From positions 186,001-250,000 of the forward strand of contig NZ_MCZK01000101.1 in the NCBI RefSeq assembly GCF_002875945.1: 64,000 nucleotides of DNA. Reading direction: 5' to 3'. Below the pieces are notes generated by a model. The model worked only from the letters and a program-made list of their open reading frames with translations. It ran no database searches and was not told the origin of the DNA. The DNA is from Vibrio lentus. Lineage in GTDB: Bacteria > Pseudomonadota > Gammaproteobacteria > Enterobacterales > Vibrionaceae. The stretch's first letter is position 1. The number at the start of each line of letters is the position of its first letter. The position numbers were made by a program, and so were the translations under genes. Shown in pieces: positions 28,271 to 37,317 of the stretch.

Positions 28271-30841
28271 CTAGTACTCCAACATGTCTACTGAATCAAA
28301 GTCTTCGTAATCGATATCAAATAAAGAGCTATCAAGTTTATCTTCATGTGAAATTGCTATAGCACTTTCTAGCCTTTTAACTAAAATGTCGCGCTCCTTT
28401 ACATCTCTGAATGAAATCATTTCTCTAGCCAAATTGTGACAGCTAAGCGTGAGGTCTGCATCTTGACAGATATAATCAATTAACCAGTTGATTTCGTGAG
28501 CATGCTGCGCATATAAAACTAGGCTATCATGCCACCACGGGCTTTTAAGGAAGCGGTCATAAGGCGCAGTTCTAATATGGACTAATTGTTCTGACACTAG
28601 ATACTCTTGAAATCTTAAATGGCCGAAACCAAAAGTACCATTAGGATTAACTAGAAGGATTTCACAAGGGCTACACAATTCTTTAAAAATAAATGTAGGA
28701 TCACTACCTGTTGGCAGAACAGTGGCCAAAATTGAGATAATGTCTTCGCGTTCTAATTCTCTTCTGTCATCAAGGTGCATTTGATAAGCAAGCTGCCTAA
28801 TTGCGTTAAGTATAACTTCAGGTGCAGTAACCATTCGGTTTACTCCCTTGAACTTGTCAAACATGCCACTTAGCAATTCAAATCGCTTTTTGTATAACTG
28901 TGCTTCAGTTGCGGGTAATGGGACGTTGGAGCCTTGTAATGTAGCCATGATCGTAGCAGACAATGGATTTGTAACGACTTGATCTAATCCCGAGTATTTT
29001 CCTAAGTGGTTCATTATTTCATTTACTTTACTGTAATCATTTTCAAACCACTTGAGGAAGAACTCTCGCTTTTGCGAACTGTCGAATGGTAATAAACTAA
29101 CGTTAACGAAATTCAACTTCTCAACATCTTCGACAGTGAAGCGTGATGAGGTGATCACTTGGCAATGAGGATACAATTTGACAAATTCGCAAAGCTTATC
29201 AACCACCCATTGATGTTGGCTAATTGCTTCATCTACACTATCTAACACAATGCAAGTTTCATTGCTTGATATATGTTTTCTAAACGATTGAATCGAGAAT
29301 GTAAAAGATTGAAGCTTGTTGAGATAAGCCCAAACTCCATAAACAATATCTTTGTCTTCTGAAACTTTCGCTAAGTTTGCTAGTTCGTTCAAAGTCATGA
29401 ATATTGTCAATCGAGAATCATTGTTTTCGATTAATTTTGAGGTATAAACTTGTAGATTCGTCGTTTTTCCTGACCCCGCATCTCCAAGAACTAACGTATT
29501 CATTTTGGTATCAAAGACTTGATGAATTGATAGTTTTACTAGTGTTTTCTGGGATGAGTTCTTGTTCTCACTAATCTCGAAGTAAGAACTATATTTATCG
29601 ATAATCTTGATTAAGAAATTAACGTTCTGGCTTTCTTGTAGGTAGTTTTTGACATCACGAAGGTTATCTTGCTTTTTAGCCATGCGTTGCAAGTTATCAT
29701 GCCTTTCTTTGTAAGCTTGGACAATTTTATCTCCGCTAAAAGGCAACTCATGGTAAACAGGGAGTTCTGCTACTTTACTTCTGATCTCAATTCGTTCTTC
29801 ATCCGATTGTTTTCGCTTTGAGAACAGTCCTTGTAGCTCAGAGATCAATTCCATAAACGCCATATAATCATCATTAGGTATCGATGAAACGTCTCTAAAC
29901 CCGTTGAAGCAGAAATCTTCTAATGAATCGAAAGAACGACCATGTGGAAAGTAAGCTACGAAGCGAGAAGATTTTATTCGGTCCTGGATGGACTGACCGC
30001 AAGTGGCAATTACATCGCTCTCAACGTTGTCGGTATAAAGCAAGTTTTGACGATATGTAAGCTCTTCCTCAATTTTTTCAAGCAAAGTGTTATCGTGCCA
30101 GGTACTCCCAAACTTATCAAAAAACTCCGAGTTCAACTTATGAAGCTCTTCGGCTTGAATGTAGTTATTGAGACGAAAAGATTTGTCCGGCTTGGCGTTG
30201 AATTCACTATTAATTAATTTGTCAGTTTTCTTATTACCAATCGATAGTTGAGTTTCACAGTATATATCGCAGATCTGTTTGTTATCTTTAAACGATAAAG
30301 CATCCATCAAAGCGTTATTGGTTAGGTTTGTCTTGAGCGCATCTCCAATAGCGGAGTTGTCTCCACTAATAAAACTCAATTTTTCTGGGATGTATTGCTC
30401 AACTAGTAGAAGAAGTTTCTTGCCATCGATTATTGATACGTTCAGGTTTTCTAGAGTTTTCATGGCACCGTGGTGAGTATCATAAACTTTCTCTGGAATC
30501 TCGTAAGAAGTTATAAATACTTTTTTAGAAAAGTATACTTCTTGGAGGCTAGTAGGACAGACTGCGGCTTCATCTCGCATTTGACTCAATTGATTGACAA
30601 GCTGCTGGAAACTGTTTGAATTTGAATTGGACGTCACTACTTTTCTTTTTACTTGAACACCAATATATTCGGGCTCATCCAGTGGGTTTTTATAATAGAC
30701 GATTAAATCACGGCCTTTTTCATTAGCCCCACCTGTAAAGCAAACTCTGCACCCATACATCCGTTCAAATAAGGGAACGATCACTTCTCTAGTTAAATCA
30801 TTTTCTTGTATTTTACCGAGTTTATTTAGCATTAGGATCAT
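28271..30841 (-). CDS. NACHT-type NTPase with N-terminal Mrr/REase-like nuclease domain (candidate anti-phage bNACHT)
   Basis: 856 residues, not in a standard operon. Residues about 10-160 are a restriction-endonuclease-fold candidate: GGANEKGRDLIVYY with Asp45, then YIGVQVKRKV with Gln63 and Lys65, the D-(Q/E)xK pattern. A central STAND ATPase of NACHT type follows: Walker A LGDAGSGKTT (Lys459), Walker B CIVLDSVDEA (Asp534, Asp537, Glu538), and ITSSRF as a sensor-like motif. The C-terminal part has FGFGHLRFQEYLVSEQL, the conserved end of NACHT modules, then a helical domain. The known family, bacterial NACHT proteins, defends against phage by sensing infection and firing a fused effector. 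The nuclease as effector is inferred. The gene looks AT-rich and is bordered by non-coding DNA. The start at ATG 30841 is weakly supported; ATG 30832 is alternative. Confidence 0.85.
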   Translation of the reverse strand: MILMLNKLGKIQENDLTREVIVPLFERMYGCRVCFTGGANEKGRDLIVYYKNPLDEPEYIGVQVKRKVVTSNSNSNSFQQLVNQLSQMRDEAAVCPTSLQEVYFSKKVFITSYEIPEKVYDTHHGAMKTLENLNVSIIDGKKLLLLVEQYIPEKLSFISGDNSAIGDALKTNLTNNALMDALSFKDNKQICDIYCETQLSIGNKKTDKLINSEFNAKPDKSFRLNNYIQAEELHKLNSEFFDKFGSTWHDNTLLEKIEEELTYRQNLLYTDNVESDVIATCGQSIQDRIKSSRFVAYFPHGRSFDSLEDFCFNGFRDVSSIPNDDYMAFMELISELQGLFSKRKQSDEERIEIRSKVAELPVYHELPFSGDKIVQAYKERHDNLQRMAKKQDNLRDVKNYLQESQNVNFLIKIIDKYSSYFEISENKNSSQKTLVKLSIHQVFDTKMNTLVLGDAGSGKTTNLQVYTSKLIENNDSRLTIFMTLNELANLAKVSEDKDIVYGVWAYLNKLQSFTFSIQSFRKHISSNETCIVLDSVDEAISQHQWVVDKLCEFVKLYPHCQVITSSRFTVEDVEKLNFVNVSLLPFDSSQKREFFLKWFENDYSKVNEIMNHLGKYSGLDQVVTNPLSATIMATLQGSNVPLPATEAQLYKKRFELLSGMFDKFKGVNRMVTAPEVILNAIRQLAYQMHLDDRRELEREDIISILATVLPTGSDPTFIFKELCSPCEILLVNPNGTFGFGHLRFQEYLVSEQLVHIRTAPYDRFLKSPWWHDSLVLYAQHAHEINWLIDYICQDADLTLSCHNLAREMISFRDVKERDILVKRLESAIAISHEDKLDSSLFDIDYEDFDSVDMLEY

Positions 30842-31848
30842 ACTTTGGTCAGTTAGTTCTTATTGCGTTATGCTACGTTAAATAATTATGAATACAAACA
30901 GTTAATTAGCATATGTGCACTACTACTAGTTCCTTATTAAAACTTGCATGGTGACATGCGAATTTATCCCGTGACATAGAACGATGATTCGCAGATAACA
31001 GTGCTATAAGAATGGATGGTTTTTTGTGGGCAAACGCCCATGAATAGCATGTGAATTAGTATTTATTCTGTGTAATTTAACGACATAACCATTAAAAAAC
31101 CTTCCTAAAACTAGGAGGAATCCCCTTGTCGATGATTTCGAAGTTACCTTTATTGTGACAGTCGATTTAAAACGCTTCATGCTTTGGTTGCCAGAAGCCA
31201 ATAAGTAAATTCCCTTCTCAGTATTCCACTTCAAACGCTTGATCGATACAGCACAGGTTAAATTAGGCGAATGCCGTTTGAAGCTGCGTATTATCGTCAC
31301 TCGGTTATGTTATTGAATATAACGATAGGTATTTGAGGGCGGCCGAGTTCCCCCCGAACTCGACCTGTTCCAGACGCGCAAGCAAAGGCGTTTGGTTTCT
31401 GGCTTAGTCATAAATTAACCAATTTCAGTTTGTTGTGTAAATAATCAATAGCTTGGCAACTGATAGGTAGGTCGTATTTTGCTGTGCAAAAGCATAGAAA
31501 TGAATGATGGCGAGAGTGAGGGCTGAACTCATGCAAGGAGGCTGACGTATTGAAGTGCAAGGGCTGACACAATATGAAACATAGCTTGCTAGTTTATAAT
31601 ATCGTTAAATTTAAATTTGTAGGGATTTATAACTAGCTAGTGGAGTGTGCTAGTTTTAAGAGTTGGTCATCTTTTATTCTGGTGTTATACACTGCTTTTG
31701 AATTTCAAGTTGGATTTAGTGTCTGAATTATTAAATCTGACGGGATAAATGATTGTTTAATGTTGATTTGACAAGATCTTCAAGTATCCTTTATGTAAAC
31801 AAAACGTTAAATATCGAAAGTAAATTAACAATCATTAAGGAGTCGATG
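30842..31848. other. About 1 kb of non-coding, AT-rich DNA with hairpins
   Basis: No convincing gene. The only open frame (98 codons on the minus strand at 31004-31300) has no ribosome-binding site and no recognisable protein features. The segment has a GGGC-AAAC-GCCC hairpin at 31028-31039, a strong stem-loop CGAGTTC-CCCCC-GAACTCG at 31344-31362 (extendable to about ten pairs with one mismatch), and a second stem CCAGACGC / GCGTTTGG just after. The end contains the promoter of the oxygenase gene. This may be the right flank of an insertion, or a structured RNA; neither is proven. Confidence 0.5.
31341..31397. other. Two adjacent stem-loops in the accessory gap
   Basis: First stem: GGCCGAGTTC with GAACTCGACC around a five-C loop. 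Second stem: CCAGACGC with GCGTTTGG (one G-T pair) around a 10-nt loop. No T-run follows, so they are not simple terminators. Confidence 0.45.
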
Positions 31849-32505
31849 ATGTTACATGCTCACGAAAATACCCTACATATTACCCACCTCAGTAACCACG
31901 CGGTTGAGGAGTTGTCACCATCATTCTCTAAGCTACCAAGCACAGAGCATGCGGATGGCCAGTTTCGATTGAGAAGGTACTCGGTGGTTCAATTCAGTAA
32001 TGGACAAGTCGTTGAGCAAGACAAACATAACTTTGTTCAGTCTGAAAACATTAATCACTTTCAAGGTGACGTTGTTCGTCAGTTCGAGCCGATTGAAGCG
32101 AATATTCTAAGCAGTGAAGGCATGCAAGAAATGTGTGAACTGTTTATTGAAACCAACGGACTTGAAGACGGGCAAGAAATCGAAATCCATCAAATCCGAA
32201 TTGCCGCTATTTTTGAAGAGACTCAGGTTGCTCCCGAAGGTGTGCACCAAGACGGTTTTGACCATATCGCTTTAATTGGTGTGAACCGACACAACATTGT
32301 GGGTGGCGAAATCATGTTGTACCAAGACTCACACGAAGCACCATTCTTTAGAAAAGTGTTAGGCGATGGTGAGGTTGCGATGCTGGCAGACAGTAAGCTT
32401 TGGCACAATGCACAGCCGATTCGTACCATAGACCACGATGAGATGGGCTATATGGATGTGTTTGTTCTAACGGCTAAGGATGCGCGCAATGTCCTTCACT
32501 CTTAA
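31849..32505 (+). CDS. 2OG-Fe(II) oxygenase family protein (PF10014-like)
   Basis: Predicted 2-oxoglutarate/iron-dependent hydroxylase, about 218 residues. The iron-binding facial triad is visible as HQDGFD (His and Asp) and the distal LWHNAQPI (His), with IRTI nearby for 2-oxoglutarate. The fold matches the 2OG-Fe_Oxy_2 family, which includes L-isoleucine dioxygenase, so a free amino acid may be the substrate. The N-terminal 31 codons upstream of 31846 are not favoured: AAGGAG lies 6 nt before ATG 31849. The stop overlaps the next gene by 17 nt, so both proteins are made together. Confidence 0.85.
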   Translation: MLHAHENTLHITHLSNHAVEELSPSFSKLPSTEHADGQFRLRRYSVVQFSNGQVVEQDKHNFVQSENINHFQGDVVRQFEPIEANILSSEGMQEMCELFIETNGLEDGQEIEIHQIRIAAIFEETQVAPEGVHQDGFDHIALIGVNRHNIVGGEIMLYQDSHEAPFFRKVLGDGEVAMLADSKLWHNAQPIRTIDHDEMGYMDVFVLTAKDARNVLHS

Positions 32506-33724
32506 TGATGTACGCCAACAGTTTAGTGCTTTAGGCCAATATCATAATGGCAAGCCTGTGACCTTTTTTGATGGGCCAGGTGGATCTCAAGTGCCTGAGA
32601 ATGTTTTAGCTTCGATGACGGAATACCTAGGGCATTTCAATTCAAACCTAGGCGGTCACTATTTTTCTAGCCAAAAGACCACGAGCTTAATGCAGCAAGC
32701 ACGAGAAGCGGCGCAAGCACTGCTTAATGCGGAGTCTTCTGGCAACGTTGTGTTCGGTGCGAACATGACATCGTTGACCTTCCAACTTAGCCGAGCGATC
32801 AGTCGCGATTGGAAAGAGGGCGATGAAGTTATCGTCACTGCGTTAGACCATTACTCAAATGTATCGAGCTGGCAGCAAGCGGCAGACGACAAAGGCGCGA
32901 TTGTTCGCCAAGTTCGTGTAGACGAGTCGGATTGCAGTTTGGATATGGCGCACTTTGAATCGCTACTTAACGAGAAAACCAAGCTTGTTGCAGTGACTTT
33001 TGCTTCGAACACGACAGGCTCTATTGTCGACATGACGAAAGTTATCGAGCTTGCACATCAGCATGGTGCGCAGGTTTATGTTGATGCGGTTCATTACGCG
33101 CCACACCACTTGATTGATGTTCAGCAACTGAATTGTGACTTCTTAGCGTGCTCGGCTTATAAGTTCTTCGGCCCTCATGTTGGCATTGCTTATGTTGCGC
33201 CTCAATGGCTGCATACTTTAAAGCCTTACAAGGTAGAGCCTGCAACCAATATTGGCCCAGGTCGATTTGAAACAGGAACACAGAGCTTTGAAGGCCTTGC
33301 TGGTGTGATTGCGGCGGTGGATTACTTGGCACAACTAGGTGATCCAGCAGATTCATTGCGTTCTCGTTTAGAGCAAAGTTACGCGCTGTATAACAAGCAC
33401 GAGAGCCAACTCAGTGAATACTTCCTTAAACGCTTGGCCGATCTTGAAGGGGCAAAGCTTTATGGGAAAACCGAGTTTGATTCGAACCTAAGAACTCCAA
33501 CGTTTGCGATTACCTTTGATAACCATTCTCCAGAGTTCATCGCTAAGAAGCTGGGTGAGCATAATATCTGTGTGTGGAATGGACACTTCTACGCATTAGG
33601 TTTGGTGAAGCAATTGGTTATTGAAGAGCAGGGCGTGGTGCGTATTGGTTGTATGCATTACAACTCGATTGAAGAGATCGACTTGCTGTTCAATGTGCTT
33701 GAAGGGATCTTGCGAAGCCACTAG
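32489..33724 (+). CDS. Cysteine desulfurase-like PLP enzyme, VC1184 subfamily
   Basis: Class V aminotransferase-fold PLP enzyme, 411 residues. Visible motifs: FDGPGGSQVP near the N-terminus, ALDHYSNVSSWQQ, VYVDAVHYAPHH (cofactor Asp/His) and SAYKFFGPHVG with the PLP lysine. It belongs to the TIGRFAM group named after V. cholerae VC1184, distinct from the housekeeping IscS/SufS. ATG 32489 is preceded by AAGGA and overlaps the upstream oxygenase gene by 17 nt. The enzymes probably act on the same small molecule; which one is unknown. The 3' end carries a 14-bp stop-codon repeat. Confidence 0.9.
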   Translation: MSFTLNDVRQQFSALGQYHNGKPVTFFDGPGGSQVPENVLASMTEYLGHFNSNLGGHYFSSQKTTSLMQQAREAAQALLNAESSGNVVFGANMTSLTFQLSRAISRDWKEGDEVIVTALDHYSNVSSWQQAADDKGAIVRQVRVDESDCSLDMAHFESLLNEKTKLVAVTFASNTTGSIVDMTKVIELAHQHGAQVYVDAVHYAPHHLIDVQQLNCDFLACSAYKFFGPHVGIAYVAPQWLHTLKPYKVEPATNIGPGRFETGTQSFEGLAGVIAAVDYLAQLGDPADSLRSRLEQSYALYNKHESQLSEYFLKRLADLEGAKLYGKTEFDSNLRTPTFAITFDNHSPEFIAKKLGEHNICVWNGHFYALGLVKQLVIEEQGVVRIGCMHYNSIEEIDLLFNVLEGILRSH

Positions 33725-33754
33725 CAGAAGTAATTAGCAAGAAGTCACTAGCAC
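33714..33754. repeat. Degenerate 14-bp tandem repeat overlapping the stop codon
   Basis: Units GAAGCCACTAGCA, GAAGTAATTAGCAA and GAAGTCACTAGCAC follow each other; the first contains the gene's own TAG stop (33722-33724). Confidence 0.8.
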
Positions 33755-33774
33755 TTAATAGCTACAGAATTAGA

Positions 33775-33824
33775 AAAGAGCATACTTCTCTCAATAATAT
33801 TGAGTAGGAAGTATGCTCTTTTTG
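33775..33824. terminator. Bidirectional terminator after the VC1184-type gene
   Basis: Outer stem AAAGAGCATACTTC / GAAGTATGCTCTTT with an inner stem CTCAAT / ATTGAG; T-run on the plus strand. Confidence 0.85.
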
Positions 33825-33904
33825 TTTCATGAACTTATATCTGTTTAGCAAAGTCTATTAAGACTAAAGCCGCTAATAGCTAATCGAAAAAGTCCGTGAT
33901 TTAG

Positions 33905-34576
33905 TTAAGACAGATGCTTAACGAGAGTTGCACCTACTGCGTGAGCACTGGTTGGGTTCTGACCGGTAATCACTCGCTCATCAACAATCACAAGCTCTTG
34001 CCAAGGTTGAACTTTGTTGAAACGCGCTGCGCTGCGAGCAAGCGACTCTTCCAGTAGGAATGGAATGTCGTTGATGGTGCCAAAGTCGATCTCTTCTTCA
34101 CGTGTAAAGCCAGTCACCGATTTAGAGCTTAGTAGCTTTTCGCCATTACTCAGGACAATCGGAAGCAGGGCTGCTGGGCCGTGACATACTGATGCGATCA
34201 AACCGCCATCTTCATAATGCTTAGCGGCAATCGTTGCGAATTGCTCGTCGGTCGCTAAGTCAGAAAGTAGGCCGAATCCACCTGGGTAGAAAATAGCATC
34301 GTAGCTTTCTACGTTAATTTGGCTTACAGGAATTGTATTGTTGATGCGGTTCTGGAAGTCATCATCAGCTAAGATTTCAGCATTTACTGAATCACCTTCA
34401 ATATCGGTTCCATACAGTGGGCCTTTACCACCCTTGATAGAAGCGATGTCGTACTCAAAACCAGCGGCAATGATCTCTTTCAATGCATGAGTCAATTCTG
34501 GAGCGTAAGTACCGTTCGCTTGGTCTGTATCGCCTAGTGTTGCGTGGTTAGTCACTGGGATTAGTATTTTTTTCAT
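33905..34576 (-). CDS. DJ-1/PfpI superfamily protein (HchA/Hsp31-like glyoxalase or deglycase type)
   Basis: 223 residues from ATG 34576. The nucleophile elbow SVCHGPAALL holds the conserved cysteine, and the oxyanion segment FYPGGFGLLSDLA and the GGKGPLYG loop are as in Hsp31/YajL-like proteins; the N-terminal motif KKILIPVTNHATLGDT and the TGYNP-like VITGQNPTSAHAVG fit the type 1 glutamine amidotransferase-like group. Such proteins detoxify methylglyoxal or repair glycated protein. AAGGA precedes the ATG. It is divergent from the LysR regulator at 34807, which likely controls it. Confidence 0.9.
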   Translation of the reverse strand: MKKILIPVTNHATLGDTDQANGTYAPELTHALKEIIAAGFEYDIASIKGGKGPLYGTDIEGDSVNAEILADDDFQNRINNTIPVSQINVESYDAIFYPGGFGLLSDLATDEQFATIAAKHYEDGGLIASVCHGPAALLPIVLSNGEKLLSSKSVTGFTREEEIDFGTINDIPFLLEESLARSAARFNKVQPWQELVIVDERVITGQNPTSAHAVGATLVKHLS

Positions 34577-34684
34577 GATTCGTTCCTTCAGGGCTGATGT
34601 TTGTCTAAGCATAGTTGAATTGCTGATGTCGTTATATTAATTGCAAATCGTATGGGTGATAATATAAGTAATAAGCAAAACATT

Positions 34685-34700
34685 ATTGCTATATAGCAAT
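34685..34700. promoter_or_regulatory. 16-bp palindrome, candidate LysR-type operator
   Basis: ATTGCTATATAGCAAT is a perfect palindrome of the T-N11-A type in the divergent promoter region between the DJ-1-like gene and the LysR gene. Confidence 0.5.
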
Positions 34701-34733
34701 AGTTGAATGTGAAGATATGAATGAGTCGGGTTT

Positions 34734-34793
34734 GAACTCGTGGAGTGCGAACTTGTGGGACGCAAACTGGCTAGACGCGAATTAGCTAGATGT
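34734..34793. repeat. Degenerate 15-bp tandem repeat x4
   Basis: Units GAACTCGTGGAGTGC, GAACTTGTGGGACGC, AAACTGGCTAGACGC and GAATTAGCTAGATGT lie end to end directly before the LysR gene. Confidence 0.7.
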
Positions 34794-34806
34794 AATCAGG
34801 TGATGT

Positions 34807-35691
34807 ATGGATAGCTTTGAAGGTATTAATGAATTTGTGGCGGTTGCAGAGTGCCACGGCTTTTCTGCGGCAGCAAAACAATTGGGTTGCAGCACCAGCC
34901 ATGTCAGCCGCCAAGTATCGAGACTAGAAGAACGGGTAGGCGTGGCGTTGTTGGCGCGTTCAACACGTATGGTGAGTTTGACCGAGTCTGGGCATACCTA
35001 TTATCAGCAATGCAAAGATCTGGTTATCGGGCTGCAGCAGGCGAATGAACAAGTCACGTCTCAACAAGCTCAGTTGAGCGGTACCTTGCGTGTGAGTGCA
35101 GCGGGTGCGTTTGCCGAGAATCATGTCGCAGCGGCGCTGATGGAATTTGCCAAAGACCACCCGGATCTGACTATCGAAATGAACTTCAATACCAACATGG
35201 TTAACTTCATCGAAGATGGTATCGACTTCGCGATTCGTTATGGTCGGTTAGATGATTCTGGTTTGGTGGCAAGGAAGCTGGTGGATCGTCCGATGGCAGC
35301 GGCCGCGAGTCAGGATTACATCGACCAATTTGGTTGTCCAACCCAGCCTGAGCAGTTGAAGCTACACAGTTGTATTATTGCCAACAGTGATCAGTGGCTG
35401 TTTGAGAAAGATGGAAAGCCGTTAAATGCAGTAAGAGTGCATGGACGTTGGAAGAGCAATAATTCGAGCGCGGTACTTAAAGCTTGTGAAGAGGGACTTG
35501 GCATTGTTTACCTTCCTAAAAGCAGCTTCAATGGCGGCCTTACCAATGGAAAATTGGTGCCAGTGTTAGAAGAATATTGGGGAGCAGGAACAAGCAGTTG
35601 GATCGTATATCAAAACCGTCGCTTCCTGCCACAGAGAGCACGACTTGCGATTGATTTCTTAGTCTCTTATTTTTCCGATTGGAATGAATAA
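34807..35691 (+). CDS. LysR family transcriptional regulator
   Basis: 294-residue cytoplasmic regulator. The N-terminal winged HTH reads VAVAECHGFSAAAKQLGCSTSHVSRQVSRLEERVGVALLARSTR in parts, as in CrgA/AaeR-like members; the effector domain follows (GTLRVSAAGAFAENHVAAAL, FAIRYGRLDDSGLVARKL). It is divergent from the DJ-1-like gene and likely senses a small electrophile or redox signal, which is a guess from its partner. AATCAGGTGATGT precedes the start. Confidence 0.93.
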   Translation: MDSFEGINEFVAVAECHGFSAAAKQLGCSTSHVSRQVSRLEERVGVALLARSTRMVSLTESGHTYYQQCKDLVIGLQQANEQVTSQQAQLSGTLRVSAAGAFAENHVAAALMEFAKDHPDLTIEMNFNTNMVNFIEDGIDFAIRYGRLDDSGLVARKLVDRPMAAAASQDYIDQFGCPTQPEQLKLHSCIIANSDQWLFEKDGKPLNAVRVHGRWKSNNSSAVLKACEEGLGIVYLPKSSFNGGLTNGKLVPVLEEYWGAGTSSWIVYQNRRFLPQRARLAIDFLVSYFSDWNE

Positions 35692-36019
35692 CGCGCGCAG
35701 GTTTAAAAGAATAGCGAACAAGTTTGAGGCGGTGAACATAAGAGTGCTAACTCAGCTCAAAGCCAAAAGTAGAAAAAGGTAATACTTACATTGATATAGG
35801 TTATCTATTTGTGTTTTTTGACGCGAATAATAGGAATGAGAGACTTGTCTACTTTTGATAACTGGTGTTAGCGATAGAATTGTAGAGAAGCCTATATCAG
35901 TACGATATACTAGTTGTAATATTAATTCCCCCTAACGCGTGAAGGATTATGTGGAAGTGTTGGTAGGATATGTAGTTATGCTCCAGTTTGTGAAGTATAG
36001 CGAGAGTGCGGAGTTGGCC
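35692..36019. other. Intergenic region before the PAS-GGDEF gene
   Basis: Nothing clear beyond the expected promoter. Upstream in-frame codons back to 35939 could extend the gene. Confidence 0.4.
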
Positions 36020-37270
36020 ATGTCTTCAATAAATTTCGAATCCACGTACGGTGTAATAACTATTCAAGATATGAATGTGGTTAGTGTTGACGCTAATTAT
36101 GCGCGCATCTATGGATACCCATCCCCCGAAGAACTGTTGTCTAAAATAGATAGCTTTCTGGATCTTATTCCAGAAAAGTTTCATGTCGCGGCCTATAAGA
36201 ATTATCTAGAAACCGTCGGTGGTCAACGAGATCCTCAGGTTCATACTTTTACCAATGTTGACCGCAATGGCAGAGAGTTCACGGTGTTCTCTATTGATCA
36301 TGTGACTGAGTGGCAAGGTAGGCCTGCGCTGCAAGTGACAGTCATCGATCTTTCTCCTGCGATTCAGCTGCAAAATGTGGTGCGTGAGCAAGACCAGATG
36401 TACCACGATATGATCATGCAATCAGGGCAGGGCATCTTGGTTCACCGAGATTTCAAACCATTGATGGCCAATCAATCATGGGTAAAACTGCAAGGCGGCG
36501 AGTCGATTGAGCAAGTCTTAAAGCTAGAATCCATCCTAGACTTAGTGCCACAGAAAGATACCCAAGGCATTCGTAGCCACTATCAAGCGATCGTGTCTGG
36601 TGAGTTATCGGGAACCAGCACGGTTGTTGAAAACATTGGCTTAGATGGCGTTCATCGGTTCTTCAATATTTACGATAATGCGATCACTTGGAAAGGTCAG
36701 CCAGCGGTTCAGGTGGTGCTCGAAGACGTGACTCAAAAGGTGATGTTGGAAAAGCAGTTGGTTCACCAAGCGAATTACGATGAAATGACCGACTTGCTTA
36801 ACCGCAGGGCGATTTATGAATGGCTAAGGGAGCATCTTGTCTCTGATACTCATCTCGTGTGTATGCTGCTTGATATCGATGATTTTAAATCGATCAATGA
36901 CACTTACGGGCACATGGTGGGTGACGAGGTAATTTGCGCATTGGCTGATATTACCAAGCGTAATGTCGAGGCTGTGGGCGGTGTTGCAGGTCGATGGGGC
37001 GATGAGGAGTTCATTGTCTTTATCCCTAATGCGTCATCTCAAGTGTCGCGTCAAGTCGCTGACCAGATCCGCCAACAGTTTCATCAAACCGAATTTAAGA
37101 TTGATGAGCAGGTTCGTTTTAATGTGAGCGTGAGTATCGGAGTGAGTGATAGCCGAGCTTGCGAAGGAAAGGTTTCTATCGATGCGCTGGTTAACCTAAC
37201 CGACCAATCTCTTTACCGAGCGAAAGCGGCTGGTAAGAATCGCGTGTGTGGCGATGTGGTTGCGCTTTAA
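36020..37270 (+). CDS. PAS-PAS-GGDEF protein with a degenerate GDEEF signature
   Basis: About 416 residues. Two PAS-type sensory domains (residues about 5-120 and 135-250) precede a GGDEF domain: KQLVHQANYDEMTDLLNRRA, LDIDDFKSINDTYGHMVGDEV and RWGDEEF. The consensus is RYGG(D/E)EF; the second Gly is Asp here (GAT instead of GGT, one base). That position contacts GTP in active enzymes, so diguanylate cyclase activity may be lost. No membrane helix. I chose ATG 36020 because GGAG lies 6 nt before it; GTG 35939 and ATG 35978 would add an unrelated N-terminal extension. No I-site RxxD is visible before the motif. Confidence 0.87.
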   Translation: MSSINFESTYGVITIQDMNVVSVDANYARIYGYPSPEELLSKIDSFLDLIPEKFHVAAYKNYLETVGGQRDPQVHTFTNVDRNGREFTVFSIDHVTEWQGRPALQVTVIDLSPAIQLQNVVREQDQMYHDMIMQSGQGILVHRDFKPLMANQSWVKLQGGESIEQVLKLESILDLVPQKDTQGIRSHYQAIVSGELSGTSTVVENIGLDGVHRFFNIYDNAITWKGQPAVQVVLEDVTQKVMLEKQLVHQANYDEMTDLLNRRAIYEWLREHLVSDTHLVCMLLDIDDFKSINDTYGHMVGDEVICALADITKRNVEAVGGVAGRWGDEEFIVFIPNASSQVSRQVADQIRQQFHQTEFKIDEQVRFNVSVSIGVSDSRACEGKVSIDALVNLTDQSLYRAKAAGKNRVCGDVVAL

Positions 37271-37317
37271 TTCCTTGAATTAATAACGGTTAAAATCGAA
37301 ACGCATTCCTAACAAAA

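Noticed and set aside
31004..31300. 98-codon minus-strand frame in the accessory gap
   Set aside because: No ribosome-binding site, odd composition and no recognised domain; kept only as part of the gap description.
31320..31400. Possible attC or tRNA-like element
   Set aside because: The stems do not have the core sites or length of attC, and no tRNA fold with anticodon can be drawn.
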